Assembly: GCF_016812035.1 (NCBI RefSeq)
Contig: NZ_CP069178.1
Location: 1,426,001 to 1,490,000, forward strand
DNA: 64,000 nucleotides
Direction: 5' to 3'
Origin: Bulleidia sp. zg-1006
GTDB lineage: Bacteria; Bacillota_I; Bacilli_A; Erysipelotrichales; Erysipelotrichaceae
The notes below the pieces were generated by a model. It saw only the letters and a program-made list of their open reading frames with translations, was not told the DNA's origin and ran no database searches. Positions 1-9,481 of the stretch are shown one piece after another (position 1 is the first letter of the stretch; every line of letters starts with the position of its first letter). Position numbers and translations under genes: made by a program.

Positions 1-78
1 AAAAGAAAAATATTTTTGACAATTTTTACTACGCTTTCACTGAAATAATCTTTAGAATAGAGATAGAGGTTTACCATA

Positions 79-1239
79 ATGTTCAATAAAACAACCAGCT
101 CCCATTTTTTAAAATATGGTTTTGTTTCAAGAGAGATTCCACGAACAAACTTGCAAAAGCAAGATTACACCATCTTCAACGAAAATACCACTACGCTCAT
201 ATCCTATTCCAAGCCCGTTTACATCGAGCCAATGGAAGGAATGGCTTTATTACACATCGCAAAAGAGGAACAACTTAATCAAATTGAAACCTTTGCCTTG
301 CATCGCAAAATTTGCATTTATCCGGGAAATGCGTTCGCATTAGTCACCATGAGCAATTACATTGTTTATAACCTATACATGCCTAAAGAGTCTGAAATTA
401 AAAAGATTAGTCTTGCCAAAACATTGATGTATCATCGCATTAAACCAAGCATTCGTATTCAAGAATTATTGGCTTATTACTATGTTGTTAAACGTCCACA
501 TTACCAATTTAAAGGCGAGATTCATCCTTATTATGAACTCACCTTTGTTGACCAAGGGGAACTCGAAACGACCGTTGAAGACGAAACTTTTACTTTAAAA
601 GCCAATGACTGTTTATTCTATGGTCCAGGTCAATTTCATAATCAAAAAGTCACTTCCGAAAATCCTTGTTCCTATCTAACCGCTATCTTTGAAGCCGATG
701 GTTTGTGCCATGATAAACTCGTTCGAAAAATCTATCATTGCAATCGAGAAGAAATTCAGCTTATTCAACAATTCGTTAAGTACACTGAATTTGAAAATGA
801 CTACCAAAACGATTTGTTGGTTTCTAGTTTAGAAACCTTTATCATTCAGCTACAGAGTCATATGGGTCATTCTACCCAAAAGACCAGCTCACCAGCCAAC
901 CAGCATTATGAAAATAGCCTACTAGAAGAAATTGTGCAATACATCAATTTGCATCTATATGAACCACTACCAATTGATTCGCTTTGTGATAACTTTGCGA
1001 TTTCAAGAAGTACTTTGCAAAATCTATTTAATAATTATATGAAGATTACACCGAAAGCTTATATCAATAATGAGAAACTGAATCTAAGTCGTTTATTGAT
1101 TCGTGATGGTAAATATTCTATTACTCAAGTAGCTAATTTATTAGGCTTTAATTCCATTCATTATTTTTCCCGAAAATTCACTCGAAAATTCCACATCAAT
1201 CCAAGTGAATACGCAAAGAAAATCTATGACCAACTCTAA
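79..1239 (+). CDS. AraC-family transcriptional regulator with cupin-like sensor domain
   Basis: This 386-aa protein is a probable sugar- or metabolite-responsive transcription factor. The middle part (about residues 145-220) has the His/Glu-rich beta pattern of an AraC-type cupin ('EIHPYYELTFVDQGE'), and the last 100 residues form a double helix-turn-helix AraC domain ending with the usual 'FSRKFTRKFHINPSEYAKK' signature. The first 130 residues are not recognised and may be a second cupin-like fold. The start ATG has only a weak ribosome site (AGAGG). It faces the EIIA-agaS genes convergently, with terminators between them, and may control the neighbouring amino-sugar genes, but this is inference from position only. 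Confidence 0.85.
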   Translation: MFNKTTSSHFLKYGFVSREIPRTNLQKQDYTIFNENTTTLISYSKPVYIEPMEGMALLHIAKEEQLNQIETFALHRKICIYPGNAFALVTMSNYIVYNLYMPKESEIKKISLAKTLMYHRIKPSIRIQELLAYYYVVKRPHYQFKGEIHPYYELTFVDQGELETTVEDETFTLKANDCLFYGPGQFHNQKVTSENPCSYLTAIFEADGLCHDKLVRKIYHCNREEIQLIQQFVKYTEFENDYQNDLLVSSLETFIIQLQSHMGHSTQKTSSPANQHYENSLLEEIVQYINLHLYEPLPIDSLCDNFAISRSTLQNLFNNYMKITPKAYINNEKLNLSRLLIRDGKYSITQVANLLGFNSIHYFSRKFTRKFHINPSEYAKKIYDQL

Positions 1240-1259
1240 GAAGCGAAAGCTTCTTTTTT
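1238..1259 (+). terminator. Rho-independent terminator of the AraC gene
   Basis: A 7-bp stem AAGAAGC/GCTTCTT with a GAAA tetraloop runs straight into a T tract. It starts inside the stop codon of the AraC gene. Confidence 0.85.
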
Positions 1260-1263
1260 ACTG

Positions 1264-1289
1264 AAAAAGAGCGGCTTTTCACCACTCTT
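1264..1289 (-). terminator. Rho-independent terminator of the EIIA gene
   Basis: On the minus strand AAGAGTGG pairs with CCGCTCTT (one G-U), followed by a short T run. The same stem sequence recurs after tuf at 4949-4974. Confidence 0.75.
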
Positions 1290-1722
1290 AAATGCCATCT
1301 TCCATTTCTACTTCTTCCCGTTCAACGAATTCATACTTCATGGTTTGATCATGACCTGTTTGTACCAATTGATTCGCTAAAGCATCCACGCTTTCCGCAA
1401 ATTGGCGAACAAGATTACCTTCAATAATCATACCTAAGTTCGTTCCCGAAAGAACTCGAATTTCTTTTTCACTATGAACCATGCTTAATTCAACCGCTAC
1501 TTTAAATGGTGAACCACCTAGTAAGTCGGTTAAGATTAAAACTCCTTCACAATCCTTTAATTGTTCCAAAGCATTCTCTAAATTTTTCTTTAAATCCTCT
1601 GTACTGTGATTTTGTTCAAAATCAACCGATACATAGAAATCTGGATATCCAGCAATCAATTCAACCGATGAAGTAACACCTGTCGCAAAATGACCATGTC
1701 CACTAACAATCATTCCAATCAT
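1288..1722 (-). CDS. PTS system EIIA component, mannose/N-acetylgalactosamine family
   Basis: This 144-aa cytoplasmic phosphocarrier belongs to the mannose-family EIIA group (ManX/AgaF/LevD). The N-terminal motif 'IVSGHGHFATG' places the phosphorylated histidine at His9, and 'LTDLLGGSPF' is the conserved nucleotide-like loop of this fold. It takes phosphate from HPr and passes it to an EIIB. No EIIB, EIIC or EIID is present in the window, so the rest of the permease must be encoded elsewhere. It lies 12 nt downstream of agaS in the same direction, which suggests import of an N-acetylated hexosamine (AgaF-like). The exact sugar cannot be read from the sequence. Confidence 0.9.
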   Translation of the reverse strand: MIGMIVSGHGHFATGVTSSVELIAGYPDFYVSVDFEQNHSTEDLKKNLENALEQLKDCEGVLILTDLLGGSPFKVAVELSMVHSEKEIRVLSGTNLGMIIEGNLVRQFAESVDALANQLVQTGHDQTMKYEFVEREEVEMEDGI

Positions 1723-1734
1723 ATAATTTTCCTC

Positions 1735-2910
1735 CTATTTACTATATGGGTATAAAATAACACCCTTGACCACACGGTTTACTTCACCTGTTGGACATGG
1801 GTTATCCGGTGTGATGGATAACGAAAGCGATTTAAACAATGCCACCAATTGAGCAACGGTAATATACGCTAATCCATTCACAACATTATCCCTTTCTTCA
1901 CCATTAAAACAATAATACCAATCCGCTAATTCTTTCGCTTCAGAACATTCTATGTTCGCTACCACTAAAATCTTATTGCCTTTACGCTGAACTGCCATTT
2001 CTTTTAATAGATCCAATTCATATTGGCGTTGATAAGCATAGTCGGATAAATAAAGCACTGTCAACGTTGTATCATCAATAATACTCTTTGGTCCATGGCG
2101 GAATCCTAATGGTGTATCAAACATTGTCACAACCTTACCCGCTGTTAATTCTAACATCTTTAAGGCCGATTCTTGGGCAACTCCTTTTTGGGTATTGGTT
2201 CCTAAGTAAACAATTCTTTCAAAAGGATATTGTTCCACTACTTCTTTTGCTAAATAGAAGTCTTCCAATAGCCATTTTTCCACATTGGTTGCTAGGCTTT
2301 CAACTGACTTAACTAAAGTTTCGTATTCTTCCTTCGCAAAAGCCAACAAAGTGGCTAGATACATATTGGAATAGCTAGAAGTCATCGCAAAACTTTGATC
2401 CAACGTTTCCGGGCTTAGGTTAATCGCAAAACAACGTTCTCCTTCTTTTGATGCTCTTAAGCTCAAAGCTCCATCTTGATTACAAGTGATAAAAAGATGA
2501 TGAACTTCCGGATTAACAGCTTCAACCGATTGAATAGCACCAATACTTTCGGGTGAATCTCCCGAGCGTCCATAGCTAACCAATAAAGTTGGTTTCATAG
2601 CTGAAATAAAGTTCTCTGGACTAGCGGTTAAATCTGTTGTCGCATAGCTTTTTACTTTGTAGTCATAAAGACGGTTTAGGTAAGAATACACACTATTTCC
2701 AACGAACTCACTTGTACCGGCACCGGTTAATATAATATCAAAATCATTTTGTTTGGTTGTTTTTTCAATGAATTGAGTTAGTTCATGACGAATTTGATTC
2801 ACTTGTTTCAAAGTCTTACGCCATGTGATAGGTTGTTGCACAATTTCTTTTGCGGTAAATGTTGCTTTACTGTTCTCTAACACTGTTTCACTTAAGTTAA
2901 ATATTTCCAT
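1735..2910 (-). CDS. agaS: AgaS-like sugar-phosphate isomerase/deaminase (double SIS domain)
   Basis: This is a SIS-domain protein of the AgaS/GlmS-C family, expected to deaminate and isomerise galactosamine-6-phosphate (or a related ketose/aldose phosphate). The first SIS domain carries 'ILTGAGTSEFVGNS' and 'SYGRSGDSPESIG'; the second carries 'YLGTNTQKGVAQESALKMLE' and 'FRHGPKSI'. I place the start at the ATG at 2910 because GGAGG sits six bases upstream; the longer reading frame to 2979 has no ribosome site. The resulting 391 aa match AgaS length. It is cotranscribed with the EIIA gene and divergent from nagA, so together they form an amino-sugar-6-phosphate unit. Confidence 0.85.
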   Translation of the reverse strand: MEIFNLSETVLENSKATFTAKEIVQQPITWRKTLKQVNQIRHELTQFIEKTTKQNDFDIILTGAGTSEFVGNSVYSYLNRLYDYKVKSYATTDLTASPENFISAMKPTLLVSYGRSGDSPESIGAIQSVEAVNPEVHHLFITCNQDGALSLRASKEGERCFAINLSPETLDQSFAMTSSYSNMYLATLLAFAKEEYETLVKSVESLATNVEKWLLEDFYLAKEVVEQYPFERIVYLGTNTQKGVAQESALKMLELTAGKVVTMFDTPLGFRHGPKSIIDDTTLTVLYLSDYAYQRQYELDLLKEMAVQRKGNKILVVANIECSEAKELADWYYCFNGEERDNVVNGLAYITVAQLVALFKSLSLSITPDNPCPTGEVNRVVKGVILYPYSK

Positions 2911-2929
2911 ATGACCTCCATCTGTTTTG

Positions 2930-2938
2930 ATTATATCA
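2930..2938 (-). promoter_or_regulatory. Extended -10 promoter of agaS-EIIA
   Basis: The minus strand reads TGATATAAT, an extended -10 box about 20 bases upstream of the agaS start. No convincing -35 is visible, which is normal for extended -10 promoters. Confidence 0.5.
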
Positions 2939-3056
2939 ATTTGTGTATTGCTTTTATGGTTTTCATTAAAAACTATCAATCATAAACGAAAAAGTACAAA
3001 CACTTTCAGGGTATCCTCATTTCAATCGTGATAAGATTATTAAAAAGGAGATTATT

Positions 3057-4202
3057 ATGTATATAAAAAGTACAAAGATTTGGTTGGCCGGTTCCTTCTA
3101 TCCGGCAACTCTTCATTTAGAAGATTCTAAAATACTGGACATTCTTCCTTACGATTTTGAAACTTGTGATAAGGACTATGGTAATTTAAGAATTGTACCC
3201 GGTTTCATTGACATTCATTGTCATGGAGCTTATGGTTATGATACCAACTATGCACAAGAAGATGGATTAAAGAAATGGGCAAAGGGAATTGTCAAAGAAG
3301 GTGTAACCGGTTTCTTATCCACAACCATTACGGAATTAAATCCGGTTTTGACAAAGGCAGTTCAAAATGTTCGTAAAGTTAAGGAAAACCACATGGCCGG
3401 TCGCGATGGAGCGGATATTTTAGGAATTCATTTTGAAGGTCCTTATTTAGACATGAAGTACAAAGGAGCCCAACCTCCAGAAGCGATTGTGCAAGGAACG
3501 GTTGAGGAGTTTAAGCACTATCAAAAAGAGTCCGGCGATTTAATTAAGGTCATCACCTTGGCTCCTGAGCATGACCCAAATCATGCGTTAACGAAGTACG
3601 CTAGTCAACACGGTGTGGTTGTTTCCGTTGGTCATAGTGGTGCTACTTATAATGAAGCCTTGCTTGCCTTTGCAAATGGGGCAATGAGTATCACCCACAC
3701 TTTCAATGGTCAATCTCCATTCAATCATCGTGCTAATGGAGTGGCTGGTGCTGCCTTACGTTTAAGAAATGTGTATAGTGAAATCATTTGTGATGGTCAA
3801 CATTGCACCCCTGAAGCTTTAAATATTTTCTTTCAAACCAAAGGTAGTCATTATGCGGTTATGATTACGGATGCTTTAATGGCAAAGGGCTTACCAAAGG
3901 GAACGAAATTCCAATTTGGGGGTCATGAAGTAGAGATTGATAAAAAGGGCTTAGCACACTTAACCGAAACAGGTGGTATTGCCGGATCAACTTTGAGCTT
4001 AAATCAGGGTTTGCGAATCTTAGTGGAAGAAGCACTTGTGCCATTTGAGGCGGCTATCAATAGTTGTACCCTTAATCCGGCGACTTTACTTGGTATGGAT
4101 GATCATATTGGTAAGATTGTGGCAGGATATGATGCCGACCTTGTTGTATTGGGAGATGATTATTCCGTTGTCGATACGTATTGTAAAGGTATCAAACAAT
4201 AA
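3057..4202 (+). CDS. nagA: N-acetylglucosamine/N-acetylgalactosamine-6-phosphate deacetylase
   Basis: This 381-aa amidohydrolase removes acetate from GlcNAc-6-P (or GalNAc-6-P), giving the amino sugar phosphate. Visible landmarks are the metal site 'GFIDIHCHGAYGYD', 'HFEGPYL' with the conserved Glu, 'VGHSGATYNEA', 'THTFNGQSPFNHR' and the catalytic Asp in 'MITDALMAKG'. The length is standard for NagA/AgaA. It is divergent from agaS and EIIA, and its product is the substrate of AgaS-type or NagB-type enzymes. No nagB is in the window, so pairing with AgaS suggests the GalNAc branch (AgaA), but NagA and AgaA cannot be told apart by eye. Confidence 0.93.
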   Translation: MYIKSTKIWLAGSFYPATLHLEDSKILDILPYDFETCDKDYGNLRIVPGFIDIHCHGAYGYDTNYAQEDGLKKWAKGIVKEGVTGFLSTTITELNPVLTKAVQNVRKVKENHMAGRDGADILGIHFEGPYLDMKYKGAQPPEAIVQGTVEEFKHYQKESGDLIKVITLAPEHDPNHALTKYASQHGVVVSVGHSGATYNEALLAFANGAMSITHTFNGQSPFNHRANGVAGAALRLRNVYSEIICDGQHCTPEALNIFFQTKGSHYAVMITDALMAKGLPKGTKFQFGGHEVEIDKKGLAHLTETGGIAGSTLSLNQGLRILVEEALVPFEAAINSCTLNPATLLGMDDHIGKIVAGYDADLVVLGDDYSVVDTYCKGIKQ

Positions 4203-4203
4203 T

Positions 4204-4734
4204 ATGGCTAAACAAACTAAAAGTCCTATTGCTGGACGTAATATTTATTTAAACAAACACAATCAAAAAATCCTTTTTGACTCATTCTCTAAAACCGGTT
4301 ACTTAATTCGTGATGAAGAAGCACAGCGCTTTACTTTATATCGAAATCGTTGGGTATTGGCTTTAGCTATTGGTATTCTAGTGTATTCTTTTCTCAAACA
4401 AATTCCAGTATCCATTCTAATTGGTTTGGCTTATGGATTGTTTCAAGAATATCGTTACCGTCGTGTATGGTTACCTGGTTTAACACAATTCCCTAATTTC
4501 AAGCCAGAGAAAAAAGTTGGCTTTATTGAAGGCTTAATCCAACAAAATAAAGCTTGGGAATGTTTCTTATTAGGACTGGCTTTCATGGCTTTTGGTATTC
4601 TACTTGTTATCAAGGGAATTTTAGAAAAGGATGCGCCTATTCTTCTTGCTTTTGAAATTCTTGTTATGATTGCGACTACCTATAAAGCCATCCAATATTT
4701 CTTCGCCCTTTATCAAATTAAAAAGAAGCGTTAA
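4204..4734 (+). CDS. Unknown small membrane protein
   Basis: I do not recognise this 176-aa protein. The ATG lies one base after the nagA stop, so it is probably translated by coupling with nagA; a longer in-frame reading into nagA exists but has no merit. It has a basic N terminus, two closely spaced hydrophobic segments around residues 50-77, and two more around 122-168, ending with 'KKKR'. It could be a four-helix membrane protein with both ends in the cytoplasm. Nothing in it indicates an enzymatic role. Confidence 0.7.
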   Translation: MAKQTKSPIAGRNIYLNKHNQKILFDSFSKTGYLIRDEEAQRFTLYRNRWVLALAIGILVYSFLKQIPVSILIGLAYGLFQEYRYRRVWLPGLTQFPNFKPEKKVGFIEGLIQQNKAWECFLLGLAFMAFGILLVIKGILEKDAPILLAFEILVMIATTYKAIQYFFALYQIKKKR

Positions 4735-4745
4735 GCTTCTTTTTT
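4721..4745 (+). terminator. Rho-independent terminator of nagA operon
   Basis: AAAAGAAGC pairs with GCTTCTTTT around a GTTAA loop and continues into a T tract. The stem includes the stop codon region of the membrane protein gene. Confidence 0.85.
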
Positions 4746-4747
4746 CA

Positions 4748-4876
4748 TTAACGAGATTTCTTCACTTTTTCGTTTAATGCTTCACCAATAAATGTATTTA
4801 ATACCACTGAATCAGAAATTTCTTCCTTTGTGTCTTTATCCGCATATTTAACTGTAACGGTTGCTTTCTTACCACT
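4748..4876 (-). pseudogene. C-terminal remnant of a MucBP-like surface protein
   Basis: The minus strand keeps an open stretch of about 42 codons with no start, preceded in frame by TGA and ending at TAA. It reads 'KKATVTVKYADKDTKEEI' and then 'NTFIGEALNEKVKKSR'. This resembles the beta strand and 'VTVKYVDxxG' pattern of MucBP-type repeats in cell-surface proteins. I interpret it as the tail of a deleted surface-protein gene sitting between the nagA operon and tuf. The family match is by eye and weak. Confidence 0.45.
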
Positions 4877-4948
4877 TCACAATTTTTGACTTTTATGTTT
4901 CATTATGATCTCATTTATTTTACAATTACTTAATTTTAATTTTTACAT

Positions 4949-4974
4949 AAAAAGAGCGGTCCACCCACTCTTTT
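4949..4974 (-). terminator. Rho-independent terminator of tuf
   Basis: The minus strand has AAAAGAGTGG pairing with CCGCTCTTTT around a five-base loop, followed by a T tract, just after the tuf stop. Confidence 0.85.
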
Positions 4975-4989
4975 AGATTAAGTTTTAAA

Positions 4990-6183
4990 TTACTTAACGA
5001 TTTCGGTAATAGAACCGGAACCTACAGTACGTCCACCTTCACGGATAGAGAAACGTGTACCTTGTTCAATAGCGATAGGAGCTAATAAAGTAACGTTCAT
5101 CATAACATTATCACCAGGCATACATAAATCCGTTCCTTCAGGTAATGTAATAACACCTGTAACGTCCGTTGTACGGAAGTAGAATTGAGGACGGTAGTTA
5201 GAAACGAAAGGAGTATGACGTCCGCCTTCTTCCTTTGTTAATACGTACACTTGAGCCTTGAATTCTGTATGAGGTGTAACTGAACCGGGTTTAGCTAATA
5301 CTTGTCCACGTTCAATTTCATCACGGTTGATACCACGCAATAATGCACCAATGTTATCACCGGCTTGAGCGAAATCCAACATCTTACGGAACATTTCAAT
5401 ACCCGTAACAACAGTCTTGCGAGTGTCACGAATACCAACGATTTCAACTTCATCATTTAAGTTCAATTTACCACGTTCAACACGTCCTGTTGCAACAGTA
5501 CCACGTCCTGTGATTGTGAATACATCTTCAACAGCCATTAAGAAAGGCTTATCAAATTCATGTTCAGGAGCCGGGATGTAAGTGTCAACCGCATCTAATA
5601 ATTCCTTGATAGCCGGTGTCCACTTAGGATCGTCTTGTAAAGCTTGGAAAGCAGAACCACGGATAACAGGAGCGTTATCTCCATCGTAGCCATATTCAGA
5701 AAGAAGTTCACGAACTTCCATTTCAACTAAATCAATTAATTCATCATCATCAACCATATCGCACTTGTTTAAGAAAACAACAATCTTAGGAATACCAACT
5801 TGGCGACCTAATAAGATATGTTCACGAGTCTGAGGCATTGGTCCATCTGTAGCGGCTACTACTAAGATAGCACCATCCATTTGGGCGGCCCCGGTAATCA
5901 TGTTCTTAACATAGTCAGCATGACCCGGACAGTCAACATGAGCGTAGTGACGAGTCTTTGTTTGATATTCAACGTGAGCAGAGTTAATCGTGATACCACG
6001 AGCCTTTTCTTCCGGAGCTCCGTCAATCTTATCGTAAGCTTCAAAATTAGCCTTACCATCTTCCGGATGTTCCGATAGATACTTTGTGATTGCCGCTGTT
6101 AAAGTTGTTTTACCGTGGTCAACGTGACCAATAGTACCAACGTTAACATGTTCCAGCGATCGGTCAAAATGTTCCTTTGCCAT
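4990..6183 (-). CDS. tuf: Translation elongation factor Tu
   Basis: EF-Tu carries aminoacyl-tRNA to the ribosome as a GTP complex. The 397-aa sequence has the P loop 'GHVDHGKTT' (about residues 19-27), switch motifs 'RGITIN' and 'DCPGHADYV', the guanine-binding 'NKCD', and complete domains II and III with '[13 protein letters not shown]'. It is the last gene of the str operon, 85 bases after fusA; that gap has a TATAAA box but no convincing -35, so a separate promoter is uncertain. The ribosome site AGGAGG is strong. Confidence 0.99.
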   Translation of the reverse strand: MAKEHFDRSLEHVNVGTIGHVDHGKTTLTAAITKYLSEHPEDGKANFEAYDKIDGAPEEKARGITINSAHVEYQTKTRHYAHVDCPGHADYVKNMITGAAQMDGAILVVAATDGPMPQTREHILLGRQVGIPKIVVFLNKCDMVDDDELIDLVEMEVRELLSEYGYDGDNAPVIRGSAFQALQDDPKWTPAIKELLDAVDTYIPAPEHEFDKPFLMAVEDVFTITGRGTVATGRVERGKLNLNDEVEIVGIRDTRKTVVTGIEMFRKMLDFAQAGDNIGALLRGINRDEIERGQVLAKPGSVTPHTEFKAQVYVLTKEEGGRHTPFVSNYRPQFYFRTTDVTGVITLPEGTDLCMPGDNVMMNVTLLAPIAIEQGTRFSIREGGRTVGSGSITEIVK

Positions 6184-6268
6184 AATATTTTTCCTCCTAG
6201 TATTTTATACTTTTCCGTCTAGCTTAATTTTATAGTAAGTGACTGGACAATGCAATATTTTTCAAATC

Positions 6269-8338
6269 TTATTTTGTTGTGTTCTTCTTGATAATTTCTT
6301 CCGCAATGCTCTTTGGAACTTCTTCATAGTGATCCATAAACATGGTATAAATTCCACGTCCTTGAGTGAATGAACGCAAGTCTGTAATGTAACCAAACAT
6401 TTCTGATAAAGGAATAAATGCCTTTACCTTAATAGCGTTACCGGTTTCTTCTTGTTCACGAATTTGACCACGACGTTTTGTAACGTCACCCATTACCGCA
6501 CCCAAGTAATCACTTGGAGCTGTAATATCCACTGCCATAATAGGTTCAAGAATAACAGGATTACACTTCTTAGCCGCCTCTCTTAATGCTAAGGAAGCCG
6601 CAATCTTATACGCTTGTTCCGAAGAGTCGACATCGTGGTAAGAACCATCAAATAAGACAGCCTTAATATCCACAATTGGATAACCGGCAATTAAACCGGA
6701 ATTCAAAGAATCTTCCAAACCTTGTTGAGTTGGCTTGATGAATTCCTTAGGAACCGATCCACCAACCGTGGCATCTTCAAATTCAAAACCTTTGCCCGGG
6801 TTTGGACTAAAGCGAATCCAAACATCACCGTATTGACCATGACCGCCGGACTGACGAACAAACTTACCTTGTACTTCCGCTTCTGAACGGATTGTTTCAC
6901 GGTAAGCCACTTGTGGAGCACCTGCTGTTGCATCTACCTTAAATTCACGCTTCATACGGTCCATGATGACATCCAATTGCAATTCACCGACACCCGCAAT
7001 AATCGTTTGTCCTGTTTCTTCATCCGTATAAGTCTTGAAAGTTGGATCTTCTTCCGCCAACTTCGCCAAGGCTTCATCCATCTTTTGTGAGTCATTCTTA
7101 GTCTTAGGTTCAACCGACATCTGAATAACAGGTTCTTGGAAAATCATCGATTCCAAAACAATTGGTGAATTTTCAGCACATAATGTATCACCGGTGGTTG
7201 TGTTCTTTAAACCAACTGCACCGGCAATATCACCGGCGAATACTTCATCAATATCTGTTCTTTGGTTAGCATGCATACGAATCAAACGTCCAAAACGTTC
7301 TCTCTTATCCTTCGTTGAGTTTAAAACATAACTACCGGAAGTAGCACGACCGGAATAAACGCGGAAATAAGTTAAACGACCTACGAATGGATCAGTCGCT
7401 ACCTTAAACGCTAATGCTGAGAATGGTTCATCATCAGAAGGATGACGTTCACTTGCACTACCATCTTCTAAAGTACCCTTTATTGCCGGAATATCTGTTG
7501 GAGAAGGCAAATAGTCTACAACTGCATCCAATAATAATTGAACACCTTTATTCTTATAAGCTGACCCGCACATAACAGGGAAGAATTCAGAAGTCAAAAC
7601 ACCGGCACGAATTGCTCGCTTGATTTCAGCAACCGTCGGTTCTTCACCTTCTAAGACCTTCATCATCAATTCATCATCATAATCCGCAATTGCTTCCAAC
7701 ATTTCCGCACGCATTGTTTCAGCCTCATCCTTGAATTGAGCATCCACTTCATGATCGGTGAACTTATTCGTTTCACCCTCATAATCACGTTGCTTCATTT
7801 CAACTAAATCGATGATACCGCGGAAATCTTGTTCAGCCCCAATAGGCATTTGGATTGCAACCGCTTTGGCACCTAAACGGTCACCAATACTGTGAACAGA
7901 CATCATGAAGTCTGCTCCAGTTGCGTCCATCTTATTTGAGAAAACAATACGAGGCACATGGTATTCCGTTGCTTGACGCCAAACCGTTTCGGTTTGAGGT
8001 TCAACACCGGCTTTGGAATCTAAGACTGTTACCGCACCATCTAAGACACGAAGGGAGCGTTCAACCTCAGCTGTAAAGTCGACGTGACCCGGTGTATCGA
8101 TGATATTGATACGTGTATCATGCCATTGACAAGTCGTTGCCGCAGAAGTAATTGTAATCCCACGTTCTTGTTCTTGAGCCATCCAGTCCATTTGGGAAGC
8201 ACCATCATGAGTTTCACCAATCTTATGAATTTTACCCGTATAGTACAAGATACGTTCTGTCGTTGTTGTCTTACCGGCATCAATGTGCGCCATGATACCG
8301 ATATTACGCATCTTATCTAGTGATATTTCTCTTGCCAT
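6269..8338 (-). CDS. fusA: Translation elongation factor G
   Basis: EF-G drives ribosome translocation with GTP hydrolysis. The 689-aa protein begins with the G domain ('[15 protein letters not shown]', 'RGITITSAA', 'DTPGHVDF', 'NKMD') and continues through the beta barrel and the C-terminal EF-G IV/V domains ('[20 protein letters not shown]', '[15 protein letters not shown]'). Length is standard. It sits 17 bases after rpsG in the str operon. Confidence 0.99.
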   Translation of the reverse strand: MAREISLDKMRNIGIMAHIDAGKTTTTERILYYTGKIHKIGETHDGASQMDWMAQEQERGITITSAATTCQWHDTRINIIDTPGHVDFTAEVERSLRVLDGAVTVLDSKAGVEPQTETVWRQATEYHVPRIVFSNKMDATGADFMMSVHSIGDRLGAKAVAIQMPIGAEQDFRGIIDLVEMKQRDYEGETNKFTDHEVDAQFKDEAETMRAEMLEAIADYDDELMMKVLEGEEPTVAEIKRAIRAGVLTSEFFPVMCGSAYKNKGVQLLLDAVVDYLPSPTDIPAIKGTLEDGSASERHPSDDEPFSALAFKVATDPFVGRLTYFRVYSGRATSGSYVLNSTKDKRERFGRLIRMHANQRTDIDEVFAGDIAGAVGLKNTTTGDTLCAENSPIVLESMIFQEPVIQMSVEPKTKNDSQKMDEALAKLAEEDPTFKTYTDEETGQTIIAGVGELQLDVIMDRMKREFKVDATAGAPQVAYRETIRSEAEVQGKFVRQSGGHGQYGDVWIRFSPNPGKGFEFEDATVGGSVPKEFIKPTQQGLEDSLNSGLIAGYPIVDIKAVLFDGSYHDVDSSEQAYKIAASLALREAAKKCNPVILEPIMAVDITAPSDYLGAVMGDVTKRRGQIREQEETGNAIKVKAFIPLSEMFGYITDLRSFTQGRGIYTMFMDHYEEVPKSIAEEIIKKNTTK

Positions 8339-8355
8339 CCTAAATCCTTTCTAAA

Positions 8356-8826
8356 TTACCAACGGAAATGCGCAAATGCCTTATTAGCTTCTGCCATTCT
8401 GTGAGTATCATCTTTCTTCTTCACGGAAGCACCAATTCCATTAGCCGCATCCATAATTTCATTCGCTAATCTTTGTTCCATTGTGTTTTCATGACGTAAA
8501 CGGGCGAAACTGACAAGCCAACGCAACCCTAATGTCAATTTACGTTCAGCCGAAACTTCAACAGGAACTTGGTAGTTAGCACCGCCAACACGGCGAACCT
8601 TCAATTCAAGTTGAGGCATTACATTAGCTAATGCTTTTTCGAAGACTTCCATTGGATTTTCACCTGTCTTCTTTTCGATTAATGCGAATGAATCGTATAA
8701 AATCGTTTGCGCTGTACCGCGCTTACCATCGATCATAATCTTGTTAATCAATTTCGTAACTAACTTTGAGTTATAGATTGGATCCGGTAGTACATCACGC
8801 TTTGCTACATAACCTTTTCTTGGCAT
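8356..8826 (-). CDS. rpsG: 30S ribosomal protein S7
   Basis: S7 nucleates assembly of the 30S head by binding the 3' major domain of 16S rRNA. The 156-aa sequence starts '[20 protein letters not shown]' and ends '[11 protein letters not shown]', both typical. It lies 20 bases after rpsL and before fusA, the classical str order. Confidence 0.99.
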   Translation of the reverse strand: MPRKGYVAKRDVLPDPIYNSKLVTKLINKIMIDGKRGTAQTILYDSFALIEKKTGENPMEVFEKALANVMPQLELKVRRVGGANYQVPVEVSAERKLTLGLRWLVSFARLRHENTMEQRLANEIMDAANGIGASVKKKDDTHRMAEANKAFAHFRW

Positions 8827-8846
8827 ATTCTACTTTCTCCCCTCTA

Positions 8847-9266
8847 TTACTTAGCGGCCTTTGGCTTCTTCGCTCCGTATAAAGAACGACCTTGCTTACG
8901 GTCTGTAACCCCGGCACAGTCTAATGTTCCACGGATAATGTGATAACGAACACCGGGTAAGTCCTTCACACGACCACCACGAATCATAACAACCGAGTGT
9001 TCTTGCAGGTTATGACCAATTCCCGGAATGTAAGCTGTAACTTCCATACCGTTCGATAAACGAACACGGGCATACTTACGCAATGCAGAGTTAGGCTTCT
9101 TAGGTGTCATAGTACCGACACGAGTACAAACCCCTCTCTTTTGTGGACTACTTAGCTTCGTCATTTTGTTCTTAAGAGTATTCACACCACGATTTAACGC
9201 CGGTGACTTAGACTTATAAATATTGTCTTGACGACCCTTACGAACCAATTGATTGATTGTTGGCAT
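8847..9266 (-). CDS. rpsL: 30S ribosomal protein S12
   Basis: S12 sits at the decoding centre and controls accuracy. The 139-aa sequence contains '[15 protein letters not shown]' and '[12 protein letters not shown]'; both lysines where streptomycin-resistance changes usually occur are wild type here, and the modified aspartate of 'VKDLPG' is present. It is the first gene of the str operon, with a strong AAAGGAG site and a structured leader upstream. Confidence 0.99.
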   Translation of the reverse strand: MPTINQLVRKGRQDNIYKSKSPALNRGVNTLKNKMTKLSSPQKRGVCTRVGTMTPKKPNSALRKYARVRLSNGMEVTAYIPGIGHNLQEHSVVMIRGGRVKDLPGVRYHIIRGTLDCAGVTDRKQGRSLYGAKKPKAAK

Positions 9267-9285
9267 TGTTTAGCTCCTTTCTCAT

Positions 9286-9343
9286 GCACACAGTACCTAG
9301 TGTGCCACGCTCTTAATAAATAATAACCTCGCATGGCAAGGTT
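9286..9343 (-). promoter_or_regulatory. Structured str operon leader (two hairpins)
   Basis: Between promoter and rpsL the transcript can form AACCTTGC/GCGAGGTT (plus coordinates 9325-9343, one G-U, three-base loop) and GCACAC/GTGTGC (9286-9305), the latter ending about ten bases before the ribosome site. Such leaders often bind a ribosomal protein for feedback control (S7 in the E. coli str operon). The assignment here is inference. Confidence 0.45.
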
Positions 9344-9360
9344 CATTCATAAGCTCATAA

Positions 9361-9390
9361 ATGATACTCCATTTTCTTTTATGATGTCAA
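9361..9390 (-). promoter_or_regulatory. str operon promoter
   Basis: TTGACA (9385-9390) and TATCAT (9361-9366) are separated by 18 bases on the minus strand, about 95 bases upstream of rpsL. Confidence 0.75.
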
Positions 9391-9450
9391 TCAAAATTGA
9401 TTAAATTTACTGATATTTTTTCATCCAAGCCAACGAATGGATAAGCATAT

Positions 9451-9477
9451 AGAAAGGTCTTTATTCAAGACCTTTCT
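9451..9477 (-). terminator. Strong hairpin after the maltodextrin operon
   Basis: AGAAAGGTCTT and AAGACCTTTCT form a perfect 11-bp stem with a five-base loop just after the msmK stop. The following T tract is interrupted (TATAT), so it may act as a terminator or as a 3' end stabiliser. Confidence 0.65.
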
Positions 9478-9481
9478 ACCA

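Noticed and set aside
2990-3015. cre site in the agaS-nagA divergent region
   Set aside because: The best match to the consensus has three mismatches including the central CG.
6184-6268. Separate tuf promoter in the fusA-tuf gap
   Set aside because: TATAAA is present but the only -35 candidates are badly spaced (10 or 15 bases).
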